Source of the DNA: Rhizobium bangladeshense | GTDB lineage: Bacteria; Pseudomonadota; Alphaproteobacteria; Rhizobiales; Rhizobiaceae | NCBI RefSeq assembly: GCF_001662075.1 | Contig: NZ_LYPL01000002.1 | Coordinates: 186,001 to 250,000, forward strand | Length of the DNA: 64,000 nt | Reading direction: 5' to 3' | Shown: one piece after another, positions 15,753 through 24,759 of the stretch | Position numbering within the stretch: the stretch's first letter is position 1 | Layout of the letters: each line of letters opens with the position of its first letter | Position numbers and translations under genes: made by a program | Notes under the pieces: generated by a model | Databases searched by the model: none | What the model was told of the DNA's origin: nothing | What the model saw: the letters and a program-made list of their open reading frames with translations, nothing else

Positions 15753-17270
15753 CTATTTGCCGTTCTTCGCCGCGCTGTGCAGGATGACGCCGAGTTCATG
15801 CCATTTGCGTCCGTCGCGCTCGATGAGGCGGTCGGCGCAGGCTGGCCCCATGCTGCCCGGGGCGTAAGTCTCGGGCATGCTCTCATCCTTTGCCCAGATG
15901 TCGAGGAAGGGCTGTACCGCCGCCCAGCCGGCCTCGATGCCGTCGGCGCGCTGGAACAGCGTCTGGTCGCCGATGAAGAGGTCGTAGAGCAGCGATTCAT
16001 AGCCTGTGGTCTTGCCGATATCGAACTTGTCGGCATAGCGGAAGTCGAGGGAAACAGGCGTGGTATCGACCGAAAGTCCCGGCGATTTGATCGAGATTTC
16101 CATGCTCATACCCTCATCCGGCTGCACCTGGATCACCAGCCGGTTCGGCGGCAGGCGGCGATTGACCTCGGTCTCGCGGAACTGCGCGAAGGGCACCGGC
16201 TGGAAGGTGATGACGATCTCGGTGTCGCGCGCCGTCAGCGCCTTGCCGGTTCTTAAGTAGAAGGGTACGCCCGCCCAGCGCCAGGTATCGGCATAGAGCT
16301 TGAGCGCCACATAGGTCTCGGTCCGGCTGTCCGGCGAGACGTCATTCGTGTCGCGATAGGCCGGAAGCTCGGCGCCGTTCAGCGGACCGGCCCTATAGGC
16401 GCCGCGCACGCCATGCGTTTTTGCCTCCTCGAGCGTATAGATGCGGAGCGCCTTCAGCACCTTGCTTTTCTCGTTGCGTATCGCTTCGGCGTCGAAGCTG
16501 TTCGGCGGCTCCATGGCGATCATCGCCAGCAGCTGGAAGAGATGGTTCGGCACCATGTCGCGCAGCGCGCCTGTGGCATCGTAGAATTTGCCGCGGCTGC
16601 CTACATCGACGATCTCGGCGGCGGTGATCTGCACATGATCGATGTAGCGGCTGTTCCACAGCGACTCGATGATCATATTGGCAAAACGCGCGGTCATCAG
16701 GTTCTGCACCGTCTCCTTGCCGAGGAAATGGTCGAGCCGGTAGACTTGGCTTTCCTCGATCTGGGCGAGGATCTGGGCATTGAGCGCCCGTGCCGAGGCA
16801 AGGTCGGTGCCGAACGGCTTCTCGATGGCGACGCGGCGGAAGGTGCCGTCCTTCTCGTCGGTCAGGCCATGGGCGGCGAGCTTTTCGACGATCGAGCCGA
16901 AGAAGGACGGCGGCACGGCAAGATAGAAGGCGGCATTGGCATCCGGCCCCAGCCGCTTGCCGATCTCGACAAAAATATCGTCCTTGGTGAAATCACCCGA
17001 TGTGTAGCTTATGCGCCGGCGCAGGCTCTCCCAGGCTTCGTCCTTGACCGTCTCCTCATCGCCGTTGAGGTGGTTGAGGAATGCGTCGAGCCGGCCGCGC
17101 AGGAATTCGTCGTCGCCCGGCTCGATGCCGATGCCGAGAATATTGAGATCCTCGCCGACGAGGCGCTGGCGCGTCAGATTGATGATCGCCGGCACCAGCA
17201 GCCGGCGCGTCAGATCGCCGGTGGCCCCGAAGATGACGAGGGTGACCGGCGGGGTAGGGGCAGCGTGCAT
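15753..17270 (-). CDS. zwf: glucose-6-phosphate 1-dehydrogenase
   Basis: 505 residues, normal length. It has the NADP+-binding GATGDLTRRLLVPAI near residue 15, the active-site stretch YRLDHFLGKETVQNL (His of the catalytic dyad), and the conserved EKPFGTDL and RTGKAL. The enzyme oxidises glucose-6-phosphate to 6-phosphogluconolactone, the entry to the Entner-Doudoroff and pentose phosphate routes that dominate rhizobial sugar use. GGAG lies eight bases before the start. Unlike the usual zwf-pgl-edd operon, no pgl or edd is adjacent, so this may be a second zwf copy in the genome. Confidence 0.95.
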   Translation of the reverse strand: MHAAPTPPVTLVIFGATGDLTRRLLVPAIINLTRQRLVGEDLNILGIGIEPGDDEFLRGRLDAFLNHLNGDEETVKDEAWESLRRRISYTSGDFTKDDIFVEIGKRLGPDANAAFYLAVPPSFFGSIVEKLAAHGLTDEKDGTFRRVAIEKPFGTDLASARALNAQILAQIEESQVYRLDHFLGKETVQNLMTARFANMIIESLWNSRYIDHVQITAAEIVDVGSRGKFYDATGALRDMVPNHLFQLLAMIAMEPPNSFDAEAIRNEKSKVLKALRIYTLEEAKTHGVRGAYRAGPLNGAELPAYRDTNDVSPDSRTETYVALKLYADTWRWAGVPFYLRTGKALTARDTEIVITFQPVPFAQFRETEVNRRLPPNRLVIQVQPDEGMSMEISIKSPGLSVDTTPVSLDFRYADKFDIGKTTGYESLLYDLFIGDQTLFQRADGIEAGWAAVQPFLDIWAKDESMPETYAPGSMGPACADRLIERDGRKWHELGVILHSAAKNGK

Positions 17271-17440
17271 GTATCATCTCCGAGATTTGTGTCCGACTAT
17301 AAAGCCTGCCGGTTCCGTCGCAACATAGGCGGCGAGGGGTAACAGGCATTTGACATTTCGGGGCAGCAGGGGTGCCGAGACCCCCGGTGGCTGCAAGAGG
17401 CGGCAATGTCATGGTTGGCTCTCGATCAAGCAATCAGTGC

Positions 17441-18319
17441 TCAGTTATGGACGAGCGAAGCATAGAACCAGTCGATGAAGACACGCACGATTGGCGTCGC
17501 ATGAGCCTCGGTTCGGCAGGCCACATAGACCGCGTCGTTGGCCGGGACCGTAAGGTCGAATGGCGCGATCAGCTCGCCCCGCGCGATCATGTGCGCGGTG
17601 GTGATATTGTCGCCTAGCGCAACGCCGTGGCCGTGCATGGCCGCCTCGATAGATAGGCGCGCGTCGCTCATCATGTGCTGGCGCGCCGGCATCGCAACGC
17701 CGGCGGCGGCGAGCCAGGTGTTCCATTCATTGCCGCGATCGGCGTTCAGCAGCATGTGGTCGCGCAGATCGCGCAGGGAGCGCAGCGGGCGCCTGTTCAT
17801 GAGTGCCGGGCTGACGACAGGAAAGAGCTCCATCCGGCTCCACAGGCGCGACCAATAATTGGGCCATTTGCCGCTGCCGTAGAGAATGCACAGGTCGACA
17901 TCCGGGGAGCTCAGATTGTTCGGGTCATTCGAGGCGCGCAGGTCGAGCTGGATATCGGGATATTGATCGGTGAACTCTTGCAGCCGCGGCATCAGCCACA
18001 GCGACAGCACTGCCGCAACGCAGGTCACCCGCAGCGTGCCTCCAGTTGCTGGCCGGGTCATCGCGGCTTTCGCCGCTGCGATCTCCGTAAACGCGTTGGA
18101 GACGACCGGCATCAACAAAGCGCCCTGGCTTGTCAGCTTCAGCCACTTGCCGCCGCGCTCGAACAGGCGCACCCCGAGAGATTCCTCCAATGTGCGTATT
18201 TGATGGCTGATAGCGCCGTGGGTGACATTCAGCTCGCGGCTCGCGGCTGAAACCGATCCATGACGGGCAGTGGCCTCAAAGGCGCGTAGCGGGTTGAGTG
18301 GCGGAAGACGGCTGGACAT
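17441..18319 (-). CDS. LysR-family regulator of the guanidino-acid cluster
   Basis: 292 residues from MSSRLPPLNPLRAFEATARHGSVSAASRELNVTHGAISHQIRTLEESLGVRLFERG, a textbook GcvA/AmpR-type LysR helix-turn-helix; the effector domain follows from about residue 90. Upstream in-frame ATG codons to 18394 would place the start across the intergenic operator, so 18319 is preferred. It is divergent from the ureohydrolase gene and almost certainly activates it through the paired palindromes at 18354-18371, with the catabolic substrate or a product as ligand. Confidence 0.9.
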   Translation of the reverse strand: MSSRLPPLNPLRAFEATARHGSVSAASRELNVTHGAISHQIRTLEESLGVRLFERGGKWLKLTSQGALLMPVVSNAFTEIAAAKAAMTRPATGGTLRVTCVAAVLSLWLMPRLQEFTDQYPDIQLDLRASNDPNNLSSPDVDLCILYGSGKWPNYWSRLWSRMELFPVVSPALMNRRPLRSLRDLRDHMLLNADRGNEWNTWLAAAGVAMPARQHMMSDARLSIEAAMHGHGVALGDNITTAHMIARGELIAPFDLTVPANDAVYVACRTEAHATPIVRVFIDWFYASLVHN

Positions 18320-18353
18320 GAACGACCTGTGAGAAAAACTCGCACGAAACTGC

Positions 18354-18371
18354 ATATTAATATCAATTGAT
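18354..18371. promoter_or_regulatory. candidate LysR operator (paired palindromes)
   Basis: ATATTAATAT (18354-18363) and ATCAATTGAT (18362-18371) are two perfect 10-bp palindromes sharing two bases, in the 173-bp divergent region 35 bp upstream of the LysR start. This AT-rich patch stands out from its GC-rich surroundings and fits a LysR recognition site. Confidence 0.6.
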
Positions 18372-18492
18372 TTTCCAGCAAGCTTGCCATTCAATGACCG
18401 GAAGAAACCGTCGGGGCTCTGCCGCAGAGCTGCAGCCGAGGACCGACTTCACACATCCGATAGCAGCATCGTCACCGTGGAGAAGGCCGGCC

Positions 18493-19551
18493 ATGTCCTG
18501 GAATGAAACCAAGCTTTCCGAACTCCGAGCCAAGTATGGCGAGAGCCACGGCGGTGAGCTGCACGACCCCGAGTTCCGCAAGGTCGCCGAGAAGATCTTC
18601 AACAAGAGCGGCACCCGGCTCGCGCCCTATTCCGGCATTCCGACATTCCTCTCCGCCCCGCTGATGCAGGTCAACAACGAGAACCCGGATTTCGGCGACC
18701 TGCAGGTCGCGATCCTCGGCGTGCCGATGGATCTTGGGGTGACGAACCGCCCGGGCTCGCGCTTCGGGCCGCGCGCGTTGCGCGCCATTGAGCGGATCGG
18801 GCCGTACAACCATGTGCTCGGCTGCGCGCCGGTTCAGGAACTGCGCGTGGCAGACATTGGCGATGTTGCGTTTCAGAGCCGCTACCGGCTGGAATTGTCG
18901 CATGAGGATATTGAAAAACGCGTAGCACAGATCGTTGCCGCAGGTGTGCTGCCGCTCTCGGTAGGCGGCGACCACTCGATCACCCATCCGATTCTGCGGG
19001 CCGTCGGCAAGGAGCGGCCTGTCGGCATGATCCATATCGACGCCCATTGCGATACTGGCGGTGCTTACGACCTGACCAAGTTCCACCACGGCGGCCCGTT
19101 CCGCAACGCGGTGCTCGACGGTGTGCTCGACCCGACGCGCGTGATTCAGATCGGCATTCGCGGCTCGGCTGAATATCTCTGGGAGTTTTCTTACGCCTCG
19201 GGCATGACGGTGATCCATGCCGAGGAGATCTCGGCAATGGGCATCCCTGCAATTATCGAAAAGGCGAAGGCCGTCATCGGCGATGGGCCGACCTATCTTT
19301 CCTTCGACATCGACAGCCTCGATCCTTCCTTCGCGCCGGGCACCGGCACGCCGGAGATTGGCGGCTTCACCACCCGCGAGGCGCTGGAGCTCATCCGCGG
19401 CTTCAAGGGCGTGAACCTGATCGGCGGCGATGTCGTCGAGGTCGCGCCACAGTATGACGCCACCACCAACACAGCCCATGCCGGCGCGCAGATGCTGTTC
19501 GAAATATTGAGCCTGATGGCGTTCAGCCCGGCAATCCGCCGTGCCGCCTGA
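18493..19551 (+). CDS. ureohydrolase (agmatinase/guanidino-acid hydrolase family)
   Basis: 352 residues with all Mn-binding motifs of the arginase/agmatinase superfamily: GGDHSITHP, MIHIDAHCDTGG and SFDIDSLDPSFAPGTGTPEIGG. The enzyme releases urea from a guanidino compound in the cytoplasm. The N-terminal extension (about 45 residues before the core) is longer than in E. coli SpeB, as in guanidinobutyrase and guanidinopropionase-type enzymes. GGAGAAGG precedes ATG 18493; the longer frame from 18367 runs through the operator. It leads an operon with a polyamine-type ABC importer, an alpha-hydroxyacid oxidase and a DpkA-like reductase, so the substrate is probably an arginine-derived acid rather than agmatine; inference. 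Confidence 0.9.
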   Translation: MSWNETKLSELRAKYGESHGGELHDPEFRKVAEKIFNKSGTRLAPYSGIPTFLSAPLMQVNNENPDFGDLQVAILGVPMDLGVTNRPGSRFGPRALRAIERIGPYNHVLGCAPVQELRVADIGDVAFQSRYRLELSHEDIEKRVAQIVAAGVLPLSVGGDHSITHPILRAVGKERPVGMIHIDAHCDTGGAYDLTKFHHGGPFRNAVLDGVLDPTRVIQIGIRGSAEYLWEFSYASGMTVIHAEEISAMGIPAIIEKAKAVIGDGPTYLSFDIDSLDPSFAPGTGTPEIGGFTTREALELIRGFKGVNLIGGDVVEVAPQYDATTNTAHAGAQMLFEILSLMAFSPAIRRAA

Positions 19552-19655
19552 CGGCCCTGGCCGCAGCTCAAGGCCAGGAAAGACAAGAAGGCCGCAAAGG
19601 CCTCGAATGCATTGAAAGAGGGAAGCGGCGTGCCGCATCGGTTAGGAGAAAGACG

Positions 19656-20738
19656 ATGACGCAATTGACAATGAACCGCCGTACCGTGCTCGGCGTCGGA
19701 ATAGGTGCTGGTGTAGCCATGTTGGCAATGCCCAACGTGCTGCGCGCCCAGGAGAAGTCGCTGAAAGTCGGTGTTTATGGCGGCTACTTCAAGGACTCGT
19801 TCGACAAGAACATCTTTCCGGAGTTCACCAAGGCGACCGGCATCGCGGTCGAATCCGTCGCAGAACCGACCGGCGAGGCCTGGCTGGTGCAGATGCAGCA
19901 GGCAGCCCAGGCGGGCCAGGCGCCGGCTGACGTTTCGATGATGTCGCAGGTGTCGATGCGCAAGGGCCAGGCCACAGAGCTCTGGGCTCCGCTCGATCTC
20001 GCCAAGATCAAGAATTCCAGCAATCTGCTTGATCGCTTCATCAACAAATATCCGGATGGCCGCGTCGCCGGCATCGGCGCGGTCTCATGGTTCATCACCC
20101 TGGTCACCAACACCGATGTCTACAAGGAAGCGCCGACCAGCTGGACAGCGCTGTGGGATCCGGCCAATGCCGACAAGCTCGGTCTGCTGGCGCTCGTCTC
20201 CAACTCCTTCCTGCTCGACGTGACGGCAAAGACCTATTTCGGCGGCGCCCAGGCGCTCGACACTGAGGAGAGCATCCTCAAGGTCTTCGCCAAGCTGGCC
20301 GAGCTGAAGCCGAATGTCCGCCTGTGGTATCGCGACGAGGCGCAGTTCGAACAGGCGCTAAAATCGGGTGAAATCCCGATGGGACAGTATTATCACGACG
20401 TGACCGGCCTCGCCGCCGCGGACGGTCAGCCCGTTCGCTCGACCTTCCCCAAGGAGGGCGGCATCCAGGATGCAGGCTCGTGGGCGTTGTCGAAGGCGTC
20501 GCAGAAGACGGAAGAGGCGCATATCTTCATCGACTATATGTGTCAGCCGTCCATCCAGGCCGTGCTGTCACGCAAGGTAGGCACGTCGCCAACGGTCAAG
20601 CGCGAAACGACCGACCTGAACGAGAAGGAATTTGCGGCGGTTTCCTCCGACATCGAACCGATCATTCCACACTACGACATGTACATCTCCAAGGCCGACT
20701 GGCTGAACGAGAAGTGGACGGAAATGATCGCCAGCTGA
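19656..20738 (+). CDS. ABC transporter substrate-binding protein, PotD/PotF-like
   Basis: 360 residues. The N-terminus MNRRTVLGVGIGAGVAMLAMPNVLRAQ is an export signal with a twin-Arg flavour, cleaved after LRA. The mature part (LKVGVYGGYFKDSFDKNIFPEFTKATGI ...) belongs to the spermidine/putrescine-type periplasmic binding proteins, which bind cationic or short amino-bearing ligands. TAGGAGAAAG lies ahead of ATG. It follows the ureohydrolase by 104 bp and is followed by the ATPase and two permeases, forming a complete importer. Confidence 0.9.
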   Translation: MTQLTMNRRTVLGVGIGAGVAMLAMPNVLRAQEKSLKVGVYGGYFKDSFDKNIFPEFTKATGIAVESVAEPTGEAWLVQMQQAAQAGQAPADVSMMSQVSMRKGQATELWAPLDLAKIKNSSNLLDRFINKYPDGRVAGIGAVSWFITLVTNTDVYKEAPTSWTALWDPANADKLGLLALVSNSFLLDVTAKTYFGGAQALDTEESILKVFAKLAELKPNVRLWYRDEAQFEQALKSGEIPMGQYYHDVTGLAAADGQPVRSTFPKEGGIQDAGSWALSKASQKTEEAHIFIDYMCQPSIQAVLSRKVGTSPTVKRETTDLNEKEFAAVSSDIEPIIPHYDMYISKADWLNEKWTEMIAS

Positions 20739-20798
20739 CACTGATCGTGCTTTCGCAGGCCCTGTCCAGGGGCCTGCCTTTCGGTTGGGAAGAGGCAT

Positions 20799-21833
20799 AT
20801 GTCGGGACTCACGCTTCAGAATATCGTCAAGGACTTCGGCGCCTTCCGCGCCGTCAACAACGTCGACCTGACGGTGCCGCACGGCGCATTCGTCTGTCTG
20901 CTCGGCCCCTCCGGCTGCGGCAAGACAACCTTGCTGCGCATGATCGCAGGTCTCGATCTGCCGACATCGGGCCGCATCACGCTCAACGGGAAAGACATCA
21001 CGAGGACGCCGACGCACCAGCGCGAGCTTGGCATGGTGTTCCAGTCGCTGGCGCTGTTCCCGCACCTGACGGTAGGCGAGAATATCGCCTATCCACTGCG
21101 CATTCGCGGCCGGCCGAAGGACGAGCAGGCAAAGCGCGTCGAAGAGCTGCTGGCGATGATTTATTTGCCGGGCTACGCTGATCGAGCCGTGTCGAAACTG
21201 TCCGGCGGTCAGAGGCAGCGTGTCGCGATCGCTAGGGCACTGGCGATTTCGCCAAAACTCTTTCTGCTCGACGAGCCGCTGTCGGCGCTCGATGCCAAGC
21301 TGCGCGAAGCCATGCAGGTGGAGCTTCGCCAGCTTCATCAGCGGCTCGGCATCACCACGATCGCCGTCACGCACGACCAGCGCGAGGCGATGACCATGGC
21401 CGATACGGTCGTGGTGATGAACGGCGGTCAGATACGCCAAGTGGCGTCGCCGACCGAGATTTATCGCAGACCGGCGGACAGCTTCGTCGCGGATTTCATT
21501 GGCCAGACAAATCTGGTCGAGGCCAGGCGGGAGGGCGGCGCGGTCAGCATATTGGGGCAGCCGGTCGCCGACCTGTCGCTGTCGGCAGGGATCGAGCGGG
21601 CCACGCTCTCGATCCGGCCGGAAGACGTGCGCCTGGGCCCGCCGAAGGCCGGTGCACTGACGGGCGAGGTCACCTTCGTGCGCGATCTCGGCGGCGTCGT
21701 CGAAACCTTTGTCAATGTCGGCGGTCAGCAGTTCATTGCAGTCTCGACGCCGCGCGAGCGCCCTGACGTGGCGGTTGGCCAGACGGTAGGCATTGCGCTC
21801 ACCGACAAGGACTGCGTGGTGCTCGAGCAATGA
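20799..21833 (+). CDS. ABC transporter ATPase, PotA-like
   Basis: 344 residues: Walker [12 protein letters not shown], signature [15 protein letters not shown], Walker [14 protein letters not shown]-loop [13 protein letters not shown], then a C-terminal TOBE domain ([28 protein letters not shown]). This is the energy subunit of the polyamine/opine-type importer encoded here. GGGAAGAGG precedes ATG. The stop codon overlaps the ATG of the first permease (ATGA), indicating translational coupling. Confidence 0.94.
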   Translation: MSGLTLQNIVKDFGAFRAVNNVDLTVPHGAFVCLLGPSGCGKTTLLRMIAGLDLPTSGRITLNGKDITRTPTHQRELGMVFQSLALFPHLTVGENIAYPLRIRGRPKDEQAKRVEELLAMIYLPGYADRAVSKLSGGQRQRVAIARALAISPKLFLLDEPLSALDAKLREAMQVELRQLHQRLGITTIAVTHDQREAMTMADTVVVMNGGQIRQVASPTEIYRRPADSFVADFIGQTNLVEARREGGAVSILGQPVADLSLSAGIERATLSIRPEDVRLGPPKAGALTGEVTFVRDLGGVVETFVNVGGQQFIAVSTPRERPDVAVGQTVGIALTDKDCVVLEQ

Positions 21834-22687
21834 GACGCGAAGCCCCCCAGACGCTTGGCGACTATGCCCCGCTAGCCTTCCCGGCGATCATGCTGATCGT
21901 CTTCTTCGTCGTGCCTTTTGGCACCATGATTTCCGTCAGCTTCTTCAAGCGCCAGCAGGGCGCCTTCTACACGCCTGATTTTGTCTTCGATAATTATGTC
22001 CGCTTCCTCTCTGCCTTCTTTGGCGGAGTGCTCAGCTTCTCGCTGATCCTTGCGATTGCGGTGGCCGTCATGTGTGTGGTTCTGGCCCTGCCTTTCACAT
22101 ATCTGCTGATCCGGATGAAGCGGAGCACCCAGGTGGTCTGGCTGGTCGCACTCCTTTCGATCCTGTCCCTTTCTGAGGTCATCATCGGCTTCGCCTGGTC
22201 GACGCTGTTTTCGCGCACGGCCGGCATCACCAACCTCTTCGTATGGCTCGGCCTCATGCAGCAGCCAGTCGCCCTGACGCCAAGCGTCGGGGCCGTTTTC
22301 ACGGGTATGGTGTATCAGGCCTTTCCCTATACGGTGCTGGTGCTCTACCCGGCTCTGGTGCGGCTTGATCCGACGCTTTCGGAGGCCGCGCGCACACTCG
22401 GCGCTTCGCCTATCAGGGCCTTCTTCACGGTCGTTGTGCCTGCGCTGCGTGACACGATCCTGGCCACGCTGATCATGGTCTTCATCTTCGCGCTCGGGTC
22501 CTATCTGTTGCCGCAACTGCTCGGCCGCCCCCAGCATTGGACGCTGTCCGTGCACATTACCGACCAGGCGATCTATCAATCGAACATGCCCTTCGCGGCT
22601 GCGATGGCGGTGTTCCTGGTGTTGGTGACGCTGGCTCTGGTCGCGCTGACTCTGCTCGTTGGCCGCCGAGGAGGGACCATCGCATGA
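21830..22687 (+). CDS. ABC transporter permease, PotB-like
   Basis: 285 residues with about six hydrophobic segments and the cytoplasmic coupling loop EAARTLGASPIRAFFTVVVPALRDTI (EAA motif, about residues 184-209). It is the first inner-membrane permease of the importer. It overlaps the ATPase gene by four bases upstream and the second permease by four bases downstream, the compact arrangement of an ABC operon. Confidence 0.93.
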   Translation: MRREAPQTLGDYAPLAFPAIMLIVFFVVPFGTMISVSFFKRQQGAFYTPDFVFDNYVRFLSAFFGGVLSFSLILAIAVAVMCVVLALPFTYLLIRMKRSTQVVWLVALLSILSLSEVIIGFAWSTLFSRTAGITNLFVWLGLMQQPVALTPSVGAVFTGMVYQAFPYTVLVLYPALVRLDPTLSEAARTLGASPIRAFFTVVVPALRDTILATLIMVFIFALGSYLLPQLLGRPQHWTLSVHITDQAIYQSNMPFAAAMAVFLVLVTLALVALTLLVGRRGGTIA

Positions 22688-23481
22688 CTATTCTCCGTAA
22701 CGTTTTTTTCGGGCTGGTCGGGCTGTTTCTCGCGCTGCCGCTGATCGTTGTCGCCGGCGTGTCGGTCAACGCCAAGCAGAGCCTCACCTTCCCGCCGCAG
22801 GGCTTCTCGCTTGGCTGGTACGGTCAGATATTTCTCGACATGGAATGGCGCAACGCGCTGATCGCGTCACTTGTGCTGGCGCTGTCGTCGGCGGCGCTGG
22901 CAGTGCTGATCGCCTTGCCGCTAGCCTGGTTCCTTTGGCGCCGTTACGCGCCCTGGGCCAATATCTTCCAGTTGCTCGGCGTAGCGCCCTTTACCCTGCC
23001 GCCGGTTATCACGGCGCTCGGCCTGCTGACTTTCTGGGCCACGACCGGATTTTACGGCCAGCCCTGGACGGCGGTGATCGGCCACGCCATCTTCTTCGTC
23101 ACGCTGCCGCTGGTGACCATTTCGCTCGGCTTTTCGGCTATCGACCGCTCGCTCGTAGAGGCCGCGTCGACCTTGGGGGGCGATGACCGCGCCGTGTTCC
23201 GAACCATCGTTCTGCCACTGATCTCGCCTTACATCGTGTCGGGCTATGCTTTTGCCTTTGTGCTGTCGCTCAACGAATATATCGTTGCCTACATGACGGT
23301 CGGTTTCACGCTGGAAACGCTGCCGATCAAGATCTTCAATTCGCTGCGTTACGGCTACACGCCGACCATGGCGGCGGTGACGGTCCTGTTCGTGGCGACC
23401 GCAGCGATCATCTTCAGCTTCGTCGCGCGCTTCGGTGACCTGCCGAAACTGCTGGGCGCGATGACGTCAAGCGAACCGTGA
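22684..23481 (+). CDS. ABC transporter permease, PotC-like
   Basis: 265 residues starting at the ATG that overlaps the previous stop. The EAA loop is EAASTLGGDDRAVFRTIVLPLISPYI (about residues 159-184), and the hydrophobic profile has six helices. It is the second permease of the importer. A longer upstream frame is rejected because it lies wholly inside the preceding gene. The FMN oxidase gene starts 12 bases downstream. Confidence 0.93.
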   Translation: MTILRNVFFGLVGLFLALPLIVVAGVSVNAKQSLTFPPQGFSLGWYGQIFLDMEWRNALIASLVLALSSAALAVLIALPLAWFLWRRYAPWANIFQLLGVAPFTLPPVITALGLLTFWATTGFYGQPWTAVIGHAIFFVTLPLVTISLGFSAIDRSLVEAASTLGGDDRAVFRTIVLPLISPYIVSGYAFAFVLSLNEYIVAYMTVGFTLETLPIKIFNSLRYGYTPTMAAVTVLFVATAAIIFSFVARFGDLPKLLGAMTSSEP

Positions 23482-23493
23482 TCGAGGCAACCC

Positions 23494-24759
23494 ATGCCGC
23501 CACGGAACGCCAGGGCATTCCGCTGTCCTTTCCTCCTCAAAATCGAAGCACCTGAGATGGACTTAGCGCTAGAACGACGCTTTCCGTGCGTCGCCGACAT
23601 GGAAAAGGCCGCGCAAAGACGCATGCCGCGTTTCGCTTGGGACTATCTCGCCGGCGGGCTCGGGCGCGAAGCTTCCGTGCGGCGCAATCTGGCGGCCATG
23701 GAACAAGTTTTGCTCATGCCGGGCTACCTTGCCGACGCCGACAAGCCCGATATCGGCGCAAGCCTGTTCGGTCATCGTTTCGACGCGCCATTTGCGGTCG
23801 CGCCGCTTGGGCTGGCCGGCCTTCTGTGGCCCGGGTCGGAGCTGCCGCTGGCACAGGCTGCCAGGCAACATAACCTTCCCTATATCCTCAGCACTTTCGC
23901 CAACACCTCGCTTGAGACGATCCGTCCTGCAGGCGGTGATCATAGCTGGTTCCAGTTCTATCCACCCAATGATCCCGCCATGGAAGACCACATGGTGGAG
24001 CGGGCGGGCAGAGCGGGCTACGACGTTCTTGTCGTGACTGTCGACATTCCAGCGTCCACGCGGCGCGAGCGCAACATCCGCAATGGTTTGACCATCCCGC
24101 CGGTCTATGACCTTTCGACGATCATGCAGGTGGCGATGCGTCCGTCATGGGCGATGGGCATTCTGCAAAACGGCGCTCCCGACTTCGCCAATCTCTCGCC
24201 CTACTACCCGAAGGGCTCGAGCCTTGCCGCGGCGGCCGAATTTGTCGGCAGGGTGATGACGGGTCACGTCACCCGCGAGCGCTTCAAGAAAATCCGAGAC
24301 GCGTGGCCAGGCAAGATCCTGGTCAAGGGCGTGCTTCGCGCCGACGAAGCGGAGGAATACATGTCATTGGGCGGCGATGGTCTGATCCTCTCCAATCATG
24401 GGGGACGCCAACTCGACGCCGCGCCGTCGGCGGCGGAGGTCATCGGTGAAATCCGCGCACGACTTGGCCCCAAGGCCTTGCTGCTCGCCGACGGCGGCGT
24501 GCGCTCCGGCCTCGATATTGCCCGGATGCTGGCGCTCGGCGCCGATTTCGTTCTGATCGGCCGGGCTTTCCTATTTGCTTCCGCCGCCATCGGACATCGC
24601 GGCGGCGATCATTTGATGAACGTCCTGAAAGCCGAACTGAGGGCAACGATGGCGCAACTGGGGTGCAGGACAGTGAAAGACTTGCCAGCGTGTCACTGGC
24701 GGCCAAATGCAGGGCAGGTGAAAGCGAACTTGATCTCGGATGGAGAATTGCGTGACTGA
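23494..24759 (+). CDS. FMN-dependent alpha-hydroxyacid oxidase/dehydrogenase
   Basis: 421 residues from ATG 23494 (GAGG six bases upstream); an alternative Met at 23557 gives the usual family start MDLALERRFPCVADMEKAAQRRMPRFAWDYLAGG. FMN-binding and catalytic elements are in place: ILSTFANTS, HSWFQFYP, LILSNHGGRQLD (catalytic His and Arg) and LADGGVRSGLDIARMLALGADFVLIGR. The enzyme oxidises a 2-hydroxy acid to the 2-oxo acid, as lactate or mandelate dehydrogenases do. Within this operon the substrate is probably a 2-hydroxy acid bearing an amino or guanidino group; inference. Confidence 0.9.
   Translation: MPPRNARAFRCPFLLKIEAPEMDLALERRFPCVADMEKAAQRRMPRFAWDYLAGGLGREASVRRNLAAMEQVLLMPGYLADADKPDIGASLFGHRFDAPFAVAPLGLAGLLWPGSELPLAQAARQHNLPYILSTFANTSLETIRPAGGDHSWFQFYPPNDPAMEDHMVERAGRAGYDVLVVTVDIPASTRRERNIRNGLTIPPVYDLSTIMQVAMRPSWAMGILQNGAPDFANLSPYYPKGSSLAAAAEFVGRVMTGHVTRERFKKIRDAWPGKILVKGVLRADEAEEYMSLGGDGLILSNHGGRQLDAAPSAAEVIGEIRARLGPKALLLADGGVRSGLDIARMLALGADFVLIGRAFLFASAAIGHRGGDHLMNVLKAELRATMAQLGCRTVKDLPACHWRPNAGQVKANLISDGELRD

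Noticed and set aside
17360..17410. Hairpin GCAGC-GGGG...CCCC-GCTGC as LysR terminator
   Set aside because: The stem is interrupted and no T-run follows on either strand.
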